Shown: positions 26,074-33,313 of the stretch, piece by piece
Layout of the letters: each line of letters starts with the position of its first letter
How positions within the stretch are numbered: position 1 is the stretch's first letter
Assembly: GCA_902769535.1 (NCBI GenBank)
Contig: CACXPH010000003.1
Location: 1-64,000 of the forward strand
From: an uncultured Bacteroidales bacterium
Lineage (GTDB): Bacteria > Bacteroidota > Bacteroidia > Bacteroidales > Paludibacteraceae
Direction: 5' to 3'
DNA length: 64,000 bases
Position numbers and translations under genes: made by a program
Notes under the pieces: model-generated
Seen by the model: the letters and a program-made list of their open reading frames with translations, nothing else
What the model was told of the DNA's origin: nothing
The model's database searches: none

Positions 26074-26940
26074 ATGGCTAAGATAGGTGTTTTTGATAGC
26101 GGATACGGAGGACTGACGATCCTACGCGAGATACGCAAGGTATTACCTCAGTACGACTATTTGTACCTGGGTGACAACGCGCGTGCGCCTTATGGCACAC
26201 ACTCGTTCGACGTCATCTATCGCTATACGCTCCAAGCCGTACAATACCTGCTGGACCAAGATTGCGCACTGGTCATTCTGGCCTGCAACACCGCTTCAGC
26301 CAAAGCCCTTCGCACCATTCAGCAACGCGACCTGCCTCTTATCAAAGATAAGAAAGTGAATGTACTCGGTGTGATTCGGCCTACCGTTGAAGCTGTGCCG
26401 GGTGTCACCCAAACCGGCCACGTAGGTGTTTTAGCTACTCCGGCAACGGTTAGTTCCGAGAGCTACGTGCTGGAGTTAGAGAAGATTGCGACTGATTTGA
26501 CCATCACCCAACAGGCTTGTCCTATGTGGGTGCCACTGATTGAAGCCGGCGAGCATCAGAGTGACGGCGCAAAGTATTTTGTAGGGAAGTACCTGCGGGA
26601 AATCTTGGCGAAAGACCCGCAGATCGACACGCTCGTGCTCGGGTGCACGCACTATCCGTTATTGAAAGAGAAGATAGAAGGTTGGTTACAATATCATCGT
26701 GAGATAGAAGCGTCTGAGTTTCCGAAACCGGAAAATGCTCCGATGATGCAGATTATTTCGCAGGGCGAGCTGGTAGCTCAGAGTCTGGCGGACTACCTGA
26801 AGCGGCATCCTGAGTACCGCGAGCAACTTTCAAAAAATGGGACTTGCACCTATCTGACCACAGAAAATGCGGATCGTTTCGCACAATCCGCATCGCTCTT
26901 TATCGGAGAGAATATATGTGCGCAGCACATCAATCTCTAA
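26074..26940 (+). CDS. murI: glutamate racemase
   Basis: Supplies D-glutamate for peptidoglycan. The 288 residues carry IGVFDSGYGGLT, YLGDNARAPYG, the first catalytic cysteine in LACNTASA (Cys71) and the second in LGCTHYPLL (Cys191). It is transcribed alone, divergent from dnaN. The stop codon is the first triplet of a 7-bp word array shared with the converging sufB. Confidence 0.96.
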   Translation: MAKIGVFDSGYGGLTILREIRKVLPQYDYLYLGDNARAPYGTHSFDVIYRYTLQAVQYLLDQDCALVILACNTASAKALRTIQQRDLPLIKDKKVNVLGVIRPTVEAVPGVTQTGHVGVLATPATVSSESYVLELEKIATDLTITQQACPMWVPLIEAGEHQSDGAKYFVGKYLREILAKDPQIDTLVLGCTHYPLLKEKIEGWLQYHREIEASEFPKPENAPMMQIISQGELVAQSLADYLKRHPEYREQLSKNGTCTYLTTENADRFAQSASLFIGENICAQHINL

Positions 26941-26965
26941 ACGCTAAACACTAAACGCTAAACGT
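26938..26965. repeat. 7-bp word array, TAAACGC x4, between murI and sufB
   Basis: Four heptamers (TAAACGC, TAAACAC, TAAACGC, TAAACGT) begin with the murI stop codon and reach the sufB stop, so the two converging genes share only this array as a spacer. No terminator hairpin is visible. Confidence 0.9.
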
Positions 26966-28402
26966 CTATCCTATAGATCCTTCGAGAGAAACTTGCAGCA
27001 GTTTCTGGGCTTCAACGGCAAACTCCATCGGTAGTTTGTCCATCACCTCTTTGGCGTAACCGTTGACAATGAGTCCGACAGCGTCTTCCACACCTATTCC
27101 TCTTTGCCTACAGTAGAACAACTGATCTTCATTGATCTTGCTCGTCGTTGCCTCATGTTCCACCGTGGCCGTGGGATTACTTATAATCATATCCGGGAAG
27201 GTGTGTGCACCGCATTGATCACCCAACAACAAACTGTCACATTGGCTGTAGTTACGGGCATTAATGGCATTCACACCCATCTTCACCAAACCACGATACG
27301 CATTCTGGCTATGCCCCGCCGAGATACCCTTCGAGATAATTCGACTGCGGGTATTCTTTCCGATATGAATCATCTTCGTGCCTGTATCTGCCTGCTGATA
27401 GTTATTAGTAACTGCCACCGAATAGAACTCCGCTGTGGAGTTATCGCCTCGCAGGATACAACTCGGGTATTTCCACGTGATAGCGGAACCTGTTTCCACC
27501 TGCGTCCAACTCAGGCGCGCGTTCTCAAACGTTATACCGCGTTTGGTGACGAAATTATAAATTCCTCCCTTACCGTTTTTATCACCCGGATACCAGTTTT
27601 GCACGGTCGAATACTTCACTTCCGCATCTTTATGCACCACGATCTCCACAATCGCCGCGTGCAATTGGTTCTCGTCACGCATCGGTGCCGTACAACCCTC
27701 TAGATACGAGAGATAAGCACCTTCATCCGCAATAAGCAGCGTGCGCTCAAACTGGCCTGTCTTACCGGCATTGATACGGAAATACGTACTCAGTTCCATC
27801 GGACATCTTACACCTTTCGGCACATAGACAAACGAACCGTCCGAGAAGACTGCAGAGTTCAGCGCCGCATAGAAATTATCCGTCGGTGGGACAACCGAAC
27901 CAAGGTATTTCTTCACCAAGTCCGGATGTTCACGCACGGCTTCCGAAATAGAACAGAAGATAATACCCTTCTCTGCCAACGTCTCGCGGAAGGTAGTCTT
28001 GACGCTCACCGAGTCCATAACGGCATCTACCGCCATATTACCCGCCAGCGCCGCGCGTTCCTCCAAGGGAATACCGAGTTTGTCGAAGGTCTTCATGATC
28101 TCTTCGTCAATCTCGTCTTTCTCGCCTTCCGCCTTCTTCGTTTTCGGCGCAGCAAAATACGAAATCGCCTGAAAATCTATCTCGGGAATCGTGAGGTGCG
28201 CCCACGTAGGAGGAACCATCGTCTGCCATTTACGGAAGGCCTTCAGACGAAACTCCAGAAGCCAATCAGGTTCCCCTTTCTTCGCAGAAATAAGCCGAAT
28301 GATGTCTTCATTCAGTCCTGCAGGCACGATCTCCGTCTCCACATCGGTCGTGAAGCCGTATTTGTACTCCTGAGAAGTTATGTCTTGAATTAAAGAATCC
28401 AA
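26966..28402 (-). CDS. sufB: Fe-S cluster assembly protein SufB
   Basis: Scaffold subunit of the SUF system. The 478 residues are typical: [50 protein letters not shown], and C-terminal [20 protein letters not shown] with the conserved cysteine. The only plausible start is TTG at 28402, immediately behind a word array; a stop lies four codons upstream and no ATG is available. SufC and SufD, normally adjacent in this phylum, are missing because murI converges directly behind. No promoter is evident, so it may be read through from tRNA-Cys. Confidence 0.93.
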   Translation of the reverse strand: MDSLIQDITSQEYKYGFTTDVETEIVPAGLNEDIIRLISAKKGEPDWLLEFRLKAFRKWQTMVPPTWAHLTIPEIDFQAISYFAAPKTKKAEGEKDEIDEEIMKTFDKLGIPLEERAALAGNMAVDAVMDSVSVKTTFRETLAEKGIIFCSISEAVREHPDLVKKYLGSVVPPTDNFYAALNSAVFSDGSFVYVPKGVRCPMELSTYFRINAGKTGQFERTLLIADEGAYLSYLEGCTAPMRDENQLHAAIVEIVVHKDAEVKYSTVQNWYPGDKNGKGGIYNFVTKRGITFENARLSWTQVETGSAITWKYPSCILRGDNSTAEFYSVAVTNNYQQADTGTKMIHIGKNTRSRIISKGISAGHSQNAYRGLVKMGVNAINARNYSQCDSLLLGDQCGAHTFPDMIISNPTATVEHEATTSKINEDQLFYCRQRGIGVEDAVGLIVNGYAKEVMDKLPMEFAVEAQKLLQVSLEGSIG

Positions 28403-28428
28403 ATCAAAAATCTAAAATCTTAAATCAA
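28401..28428. repeat. 7-bp word array, AAATCTA-type x4, at the sufB start
   Basis: Four heptamers (AAATCAA, AAATCTA, AAATCTT, AAATCAA) reach into the sufB start codon on the other strand, so the TTG start is part of, or made by, the array. Confidence 0.85.
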
Positions 28429-28432
28429 AAAA

Positions 28433-28468
28433 TAAGATAGTCACTCGTGGTTTTGAGTGACTATCTTC
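28433..28468 (-). terminator. terminator of tRNA-Cys
   Basis: A 12-bp stem (AGATAGTCACTC / GAGTGACTATCT) with loop AAAACCAC is followed on the minus strand by TATTTTTTG. It lies two bases from the tRNA 3' end. Confidence 0.85.
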
Positions 28469-28470
28469 AG

Positions 28471-28542
28471 AGGCCGGTAGCGGAGTCAAACCGCTCTAAA
28501 CGGTTTTGCAGACCGCTGACTAAGTCGCTCATCCAACCGGCC
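28471..28542 (-). tRNA. tRNA-Cys(GCA)
   Basis: A 72-nt tRNA: acceptor GGCCGGT/ACCGGCC with discriminator T as expected for Cys, anticodon loop CTGCAAA (GCA). The T-loop is TTTGACT instead of TTCGACT and the D-loop has GCGA where GCGG is expected. C56 is therefore U and G19 is A, which keeps a Watson-Crick 19-56 pair. Confidence 0.97.
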
Positions 28543-28561
28543 GTTTTGTTAAAAGCGGGTG

Positions 28562-28593
28562 CAAAAGTACTGCTTTTTTTTGAATTACGCAAA
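28562..28593 (-). promoter_or_regulatory. promoter of tRNA-Cys
   Basis: TTTG (28590-28593) and TACTTTTG (28562-28569) on the minus strand, 20-bp spacer. The stretch from the spacer to GCACCCGCTTT is nearly identical to the promoter of the initiator tRNA at 31358. Confidence 0.85.
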
Positions 28594-28621
28594 TTTTTGC
28601 GCCATTTTCTGCAATTTTTCC

Positions 28622-29485
28622 CTAAAAAAGGCACAAATCCGCGTCGGAGATAGTTCCTTTCGGTCGTTTTTTGCCGCGAGAAGGACTTGGTTTGGTCGAC
28701 GGAGCAAACGGCGATGTATAGCGTCCTATATACGGATTGATGATGTTTCGCGTCTGGTCATCCGTCCACTGGCATTTATCCACGATCCACTCCAGATAAC
28801 TGCGGTCGATACGAACCATCGACTCAATCGATTCGCCTTTGTGACCACCTTGCGTCAAGTAGTAATACCCGCCCTTCTTCGTTAACCAACGGTCGTAACA
28901 GATAAAACCGAACTCATCGCGTTGTGCCCAAGCCCATCCGTGTGCAGCGACTTGCGCCTTAAACACCTCAATCGTCGCCATCACATCGTCCAAGGAGTTG
29001 TGCGCACCCTCAAACGGATGACCGTAGTAACGGGTGTACGCGCTCGTCAAGTTATTATGTAACTTCTCTCCGTTTTCATCCACCATTCCCGCCGTGTGAA
29101 TACGCTCGAGCAACAACGCATCGTACCACGTACGACCTTCGAAATCGAACGTCAGACCAAGTCGTTTGAGGTTATAATAGAGGATCGGCGCATCGTAGCC
29201 GTTGCCGTTGTAGGACAAGATGTCACAACCGTTCGTGAACGCGATCAGTTCATCATAAACGCTACGCAGCGACACACCATTCTCTAGCAAGAACTGCTTG
29301 GATATATGGTGCACAGCCTCCGCTTCCGCCGGGATATTGAACTCTCCTTCCGGCAGAATATACCAGTCGCGCTGGTCAAGAACCTGCCAGTTGTCGGTCT
29401 CAAACTTCACCAACGACAGTTGGATAATATGCTCTTTCTGCACGTCAAGACCCGTAGTCTCCGTATCAAAACAAACTAAAATCAT
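28622..29485 (-). CDS. DnaQ-like 3'-5' exonuclease
   Basis: DEDD-type exonuclease of 287 residues. Exo I is CFDTETTGLD (Asp7, Glu9), Exo II is LSYNGNGYDAPIL, and Exo III is HNSLDDVMAT. A C-terminal extension of about 100 residues (KGGYYYLTQGGHKGESI, then SYLEWIVDK) resembles the small domain found in exonuclease proteins that also appears in DUF3820-type modules. Likely substrates are DNA 3' ends, but RNA is not excluded. It overlaps the rlmI-like gene by four bases and is the last gene of a three-gene operon. Confidence 0.88.
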   Translation of the reverse strand: MILVCFDTETTGLDVQKEHIIQLSLVKFETDNWQVLDQRDWYILPEGEFNIPAEAEAVHHISKQFLLENGVSLRSVYDELIAFTNGCDILSYNGNGYDAPILYYNLKRLGLTFDFEGRTWYDALLLERIHTAGMVDENGEKLHNNLTSAYTRYYGHPFEGAHNSLDDVMATIEVFKAQVAAHGWAWAQRDEFGFICYDRWLTKKGGYYYLTQGGHKGESIESMVRIDRSYLEWIVDKCQWTDDQTRNIINPYIGRYTSPFAPSTKPSPSRGKKRPKGTISDADLCLF

Positions 29486-30699
29486 TCTACGTATAGTACT
29501 AATCCCTTCAGGTATTCGCCTTCCGGGTGGTAAATATTAATCGGATGGTCTTGCGGTTGATGCAGTTGGTGCAAGATCCGCACTTTGCGTCCCACTTGTG
29601 CTGCCGCACTAAACACTGCCAGCCGGAAAGCCTCCTTGTCCACCGCTTGCGAGCAGGAGAAAGTGAACAGTATACCTCCCGGACGAATCATCTCAATCGC
29701 CTTCGCATTGATGCGCTGGTAGCCACGAAGTGCGTTCTTCACCGCGTCACGATGCTTCGCAAAGGCCGGAGGATCGAGAATAATCAGATCATAAGTCTTA
29801 CCCTCTGCTTTCTGCGCACTCAGGTATTCAAACGCATCGGCTGCCACCGACGTGTGGTTCGTGGCTTTTGGGAAGTTCCGCGCTACGTTGACATTCACCA
29901 GATCAATCGCCTTCTGACTTACATCCACCGAGTCCACACGCTTCGCACCGCCTCGCAGCGCATAGAGCGAGAATCCACCGGTGTAACAGAACATATTCAG
30001 CACATCCTTGCCCTTCGCATAGCGCTCCACCAACGCACGGTTCTCCCGCTGGTCAATGAAGAAACCCGTTTTCTGTCCCCTTAACCAATCGATACGGAAC
30101 TGCAAACCGTTTTCCGTACTCCAAAACTCCGATTCATCCGAGTTATCCGATTGGATCAGATAACCTATCTTCTCCCCATCAACAGGCGCCTTGAACGGCA
30201 ACGTATCGTCCGACTTATAATAGACATTCTCCACCTGCGGGATCTCATCCAAAACAGCCTTTGCGATCTCGTTTCGATGCACGTGCATGCCCACGGAGTG
30301 CGCCTGTACCACCGCCGTATCGGCATAGACATCCACAATCAGTCCCGGCAGAAAATCACCTTCCCCGTGAATCAAACGAAACGTGTTATTATCCGGTCGA
30401 ATCAGTCCTATCGCCTCGCGCACTTGATACGCCGCACGGATACGTGCGTTCCAGAAATTCGCAGGCAGACTCTCTTCGCCGAAAGCCAAGATACGCACGG
30501 CGATAGAACCCACTTGCCAATGACCGACGCCAAGGCACTCATTCGCTGCCGAACGCACGCAGACAATCTCTCCCTCTTCCGGCGCAGAAGCCTTATGATT
30601 CGCGTCCAGCACGACCTTCGCAATCGCGCCACTGAACACCCACGGATGGAAACGCTTGAGCGATTCTTCTTTATGCGGTTTCAAAAAAATAGTTGTCAT
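29482..30699 (-). CDS. rlmI: RlmI-type 23S rRNA (cytosine-C5) methyltransferase
   Basis: S-adenosylmethionine-dependent methyltransferase with an N-terminal PUA domain (about 1-80, LKRFHPWVFSGAI), a central beta-hairpin and a Rossmann domain with LNMFCYTGGFSLYALRGGA (cofactor) and LIILDPPAFAK followed by FSCSQAV with the catalytic Cys. The length of 405 matches E. coli RlmI (396). Overlaps with both neighbours are four bases. The specific target cytosine is assigned by similarity. Confidence 0.92.
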   Translation of the reverse strand: MTTIFLKPHKEESLKRFHPWVFSGAIAKVVLDANHKASAPEEGEIVCVRSAANECLGVGHWQVGSIAVRILAFGEESLPANFWNARIRAAYQVREAIGLIRPDNNTFRLIHGEGDFLPGLIVDVYADTAVVQAHSVGMHVHRNEIAKAVLDEIPQVENVYYKSDDTLPFKAPVDGEKIGYLIQSDNSDESEFWSTENGLQFRIDWLRGQKTGFFIDQRENRALVERYAKGKDVLNMFCYTGGFSLYALRGGAKRVDSVDVSQKAIDLVNVNVARNFPKATNHTSVAADAFEYLSAQKAEGKTYDLIILDPPAFAKHRDAVKNALRGYQRINAKAIEMIRPGGILFTFSCSQAVDKEAFRLAVFSAAAQVGRKVRILHQLHQPQDHPINIYHPEGEYLKGLVLYVE

Positions 30700-31187
30700 T
30701 CTACGCCGTGAGTTAAATCGTGATACGCATGGAGACTCAAGTTATCGCTGACATATTTGAAACTGTGCAGGTTCTTAAAACCAAGCGCCGCTATAAACGC
30801 CAACTCCATATCGAAAACGCAGTCTTTATAGTCCGAAGCCAACACAAAATCGCAGTTCGAATAACATACCGCTTTTCTGACTTCTGACTTCTGAATACTG
30901 AAATCTGAAATCTTCAACTCCGGTTCCGGATACGTCACATTCGGATGGTTCAGACGCACTTCCGTCACCTCTACCCACGTACCCAAATCGAAATTCGCAC
31001 TACCAGCATAGCCGATGTTGATCAGTTCCGCCTCGCGGTCAATATCCTGCAAACTCCGAATAATATTGATTGCACCAACGCCGGTAAAGATCACCGGTAC
31101 ACCGCTCAAATCCAAACCTAACTGCTCACGCGCTTTGTCCAACAAAACACGCTCGCCTTCCTCTGCCATTACGATAAATTTTGCCAT
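30696..31187 (-). CDS. nucleoside phosphorylase-like protein (MTA/SAH nucleosidase type)
   Basis: A short 163-residue member of the purine nucleoside phosphorylase/nucleosidase fold (typical MTAN about 230). Recognisable parts are PVIFTGVGAINII, LINIGYAGSA, and the substrate segment VFDMELAFIAALGFKNLHSFKYVSDN, where DMEL corresponds to the DMEGA nucleoside-binding motif. Residues about 92-104 are encoded by a 7-bp word array (30875-30913) and have no counterpart in the family. It leads an operon with the methyltransferase and exonuclease from a promoter at 31205. Substrate uncertain. Confidence 0.8.
   Translation of the reverse strand: MAKFIVMAEEGERVLLDKAREQLGLDLSGVPVIFTGVGAINIIRSLQDIDREAELINIGYAGSANFDLGTWVEVTEVRLNHPNVTYPEPELKISDFSIQKSEVRKAVCYSNCDFVLASDYKDCVFDMELAFIAALGFKNLHSFKYVSDNLSLHAYHDLTHGVE
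30875..30913. repeat. 7-bp word array, TTCTGAC x5, inside the nucleosidase-like gene
   Basis: Five heptamers (TTCTGAC, TTCTGAC, TTCTGAA, TACTGAA, ATCTGAA) plus ATCT lie in frame. On the coding strand they give a hydrophilic stretch (ISDFSIQKSEVRK). The same kind of word (ATTCAGA) forms the intergenic array at 7331. Confidence 0.9.
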
Positions 31188-31204
31188 ACTTACGATTTTG
31201 GGTG

Positions 31205-31236
31205 CAAAATTACAAAAAAAATCTCATATATGCAAG
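31205..31236 (-). promoter_or_regulatory. promoter of the nucleosidase-rlmI-exonuclease operon
   Basis: Minus-strand CTTG (31233-31236) and TAATTTTG (31205-31212), 20-bp spacer; the leader to the ATG at 31187 is about 10 nt. Confidence 0.8.
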
Positions 31237-31255
31237 CACATACGAGATTTTATTG

Positions 31256-31327
<72 letters not shown>

Positions 31328-31357
31328 ATACATCCTTCGTTTTCACGAAAGCGGGTG

Positions 31358-31389
31358 CAAAAGTACTGCTTTTTTTTGAATTGACCAAA
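31358..31389 (-). promoter_or_regulatory. promoter of initiator tRNA
   Basis: Minus-strand TTTG (31386-31389) and TACTTTTG (31358-31365), 20-bp spacer with a run of eight A. The -7 region and its downstream GCACCCGCTTT are the same as at tRNA-Cys. Confidence 0.85.
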
Positions 31390-31404
31390 TTTTTTGACAT
31401 TTTT

Positions 31405-31436
31405 TTTGCAAATATGCTGAATTTTTAGTAATTTTG
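31405..31436 (+). promoter_or_regulatory. promoter of the secreted nuclease gene
   Basis: TTTG (31405-31408) and TAATTTTG (31429-31436), 20-bp spacer, divergent from the initiator tRNA promoter. The location rules out the upstream ATG at 31434 as a start. Confidence 0.8.
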
Positions 31437-31457
31437 CAGCGCAAAGTATGTGAAATT

Positions 31458-32741
31458 ATGCGCAAAACTTGTTTTTTATTCTTACTTGTTCTTTCTTCGC
31501 TCTCCGTTCACGCGGTGGAGCGTGTTTCGTTAGAGCAGCTTAAGGCTGATTGGTCCAAGTACACCAACCAGACGGTAGTGCTCACTACTCCACTCGTCGT
31601 CTGCGGTAGTTTTTACGATTCGCTTGTCCTTGCCCCTGAACGTCTCTTCTGTCCCGAAGAACGTGCGGTAGGCCTTGCGGATGGCGACAGCACGATGTAC
31701 TACCAGCTGGTAGCGCAAAATCTGGACGCCAGCATTGTGATCAATTGCCGCAATAACTACTACAACGTGCGTTGTGGAGACCGCGTGAAGAACATCCAGG
31801 CGCGTGTGACCAAAGCGCGTCACCTCGTCACCGGCCAACCGATCAAGACCAGCCATATGCCACTCGACAAACTGCCCAAACCCAAGAAAGGTGAGTTGCG
31901 CATTGTCGGCGCGAACATCGAGAACTACTTCGCAGACTTAGGCGGGTACGCCACAAAACGCACCACCCCTGCCCAACAATCAATGAAGACGCGCAAACTC
32001 GTTCAAGCCCTTCGTAGCATGCATGCAGATATTATCGCGTGCTGCGAGATGCAAGTCGGCGACAAAGCCCCGACCATGTTACTCGAGGCGCTGAACAAAG
32101 GCGGCGGCAACTATGCGTTCGTATCTATGCCGCTGGACAACATGGATCGCATCGGTGGCTGTTTTATTTATAATACGGAGCGCGTGCGCACGTACGCGCA
32201 ACCGCTCTCGGCCTATAAGGACACGGCCAGCCATTACTACGGTCGCATGTTTGCGGTAGGTTTTGAGCAGATCGCGTCCGGAGAACGACTCATCGTGGGT
32301 GTCAACCATTTCAAATCCAAACGTCCCGGTCGAGGTAATTACGACACCCACCTCAAAAGAATGCAGAATACCGATTCACTCTTAGCCATGCTCCCGCAAG
32401 CCATCGATCATTTCGGCGATACCGATGTGCTGCTGCTCGGTGACTACAACTGCTACACGCAGGAAGGACCGATCCAGGCCATCGTTCGTGCAGGCTATGC
32501 CGATATGTTACCGCACGGCCTAACGTGTGACTACTCGTACAGTTTCAAAGGCGAGGCAGGTTATCTGGATCGCTGTTTTGCCAACCCGTCCATGGCCTCG
32601 CAGATCATTCGCGTACGACCTTGGCACATCAACGCCGACTGGTACTACTCGCACGGTGCATACAAGCTAAAAGACAAAACCCTGCACCGCTATTCCGACC
32701 ACGACCCGATCATCGTAGACATAAAAATGAGCAGCCGTTAA
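31458..32741 (+). CDS. secreted endonuclease/exonuclease/phosphatase-family protein
   Basis: Exported nuclease or phosphodiesterase of 427 residues. Signal peptide 1-19 (ending SVHA); residues about 22-120 form a beta-rich OB-like domain. The EEP catalytic domain follows, with RIVGANIENYF, CEMQVG (catalytic Glu), NHFKSKRPG, LLLGDYNCY and the terminal YSDHDPIIVDI. The start at 31458 was chosen because the frame's first ATG lies within the promoter. The stop codon sits in the loop of the terminator hairpin. Substrate could be extracellular DNA or RNA. Confidence 0.9.
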   Translation: MRKTCFLFLLVLSSLSVHAVERVSLEQLKADWSKYTNQTVVLTTPLVVCGSFYDSLVLAPERLFCPEERAVGLADGDSTMYYQLVAQNLDASIVINCRNNYYNVRCGDRVKNIQARVTKARHLVTGQPIKTSHMPLDKLPKPKKGELRIVGANIENYFADLGGYATKRTTPAQQSMKTRKLVQALRSMHADIIACCEMQVGDKAPTMLLEALNKGGGNYAFVSMPLDNMDRIGGCFIYNTERVRTYAQPLSAYKDTASHYYGRMFAVGFEQIASGERLIVGVNHFKSKRPGRGNYDTHLKRMQNTDSLLAMLPQAIDHFGDTDVLLLGDYNCYTQEGPIQAIVRAGYADMLPHGLTCDYSYSFKGEAGYLDRCFANPSMASQIIRVRPWHINADWYYSHGAYKLKDKTLHRYSDHDPIIVDIKMSSR

Positions 32742-32753
32742 GCTGCTCTTTTC
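32729..32753. terminator. bidirectional terminator overlapping the nuclease stop codon
   Basis: GAGCAGC-CGTTAA-GCTGCTC followed by TTTT. The TAA stop is inside the loop, so the last sense codons form the 5' arm. On the minus strand the same hairpin followed by ATTTTTAT ends the tRNA-Arg(CCG) transcript. Confidence 0.88.
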
Positions 32754-32762
32754 TTTGTGGAG

Positions 32763-32836
32763 TGACCCTACTGGGGCTCAAACCCAGAACCTTCAGAACC
32801 GGAATCTGACACTCTATTCAATTGAGCTATAGGGCC
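32763..32836 (-). tRNA. tRNA-Arg(CCG)
   Basis: A 74-nt tRNA: acceptor GGCCCTA/TAGGGTC, discriminator A, anticodon loop TTCCGGT (CCG) with stem TCAGA/TCTGA. The T-loop is TTTGAGC and the D-loop AATTGAATA, so positions 56 and 19 are U and A instead of C and G, a matched exchange. Its 5' end is only six bases behind the stop of the Fur-like gene, so it must be processed from that mRNA. Confidence 0.96.
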
Positions 32837-32842
32837 GAAATG

Positions 32843-33313
32843 TTATCCTCTTAGTCTTCCTATCGTCTTTATGCGGCAGATCTTACACTCGCCATACACG
32901 TACAGTGTAAAATGCTGCATATTAAAATTACTAAACTTATGATCCTTAATGGCGCTCGTTATACCGGTGGCGCTCACATTCTGCACACGTCCGCATTTCT
33001 TGCAGATCATCTGGATCTTATTGCTCGCGGCTGCAATCAGTTCGTACTCCGTTGCTCGCTGTCCTTCCTGCCGCTTGTAGGCATGCAGTATATGCGCGTC
33101 CAAAAACAGATTAAGCGCATTGTACACCGTTCCGACGGATATATGCTCTGCCGCGCAGGTCTCTATCAATTGCTCTGCCGTGAAAGGTTGTGGGAGAGCC
33201 AGGACTTGCTCCAGCACCATGTTACGCACCTTGGAAGGACGCATCTCATGGTCACGCACATACCTGTTCAGGCGTTCTTGCGCCGACTTATATGACTTAA
33301 TACCTGCCTTCAT
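32843..33313 (-). CDS. Fur-family transcriptional regulator
   Basis: A 156-residue winged-helix repressor of the Fur/Zur/PerR superfamily. The DNA-binding domain spans about 20-95 (RPSKVRNMVLEQVL, HISVGTVYNALNLFLDA). The dimerisation domain keeps the structural zinc cysteines CKKC and CKIC. The His-rich regulatory site before the first CxxC (HHHHLIC in classic Fur) is replaced by SNKIQMIC, so the sensory metal may be different or absent. Its ATG abuts the stop of the acetyltransferase gene (TAAATG), and tRNA-Arg follows six bases after its stop. Confidence 0.9.
   Translation of the reverse strand: MKAGIKSYKSAQERLNRYVRDHEMRPSKVRNMVLEQVLALPQPFTAEQLIETCAAEHISVGTVYNALNLFLDAHILHAYKRQEGQRATEYELIAAASNKIQMICKKCGRVQNVSATGITSAIKDHKFSNFNMQHFTLYVYGECKICRIKTIGRLRG

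Noticed and set aside
24769-26074. Replication origin near dnaN
   Set aside because: No dnaA, DnaA-box cluster or A/T-rich unwinding region is visible beyond the promoter A-runs.
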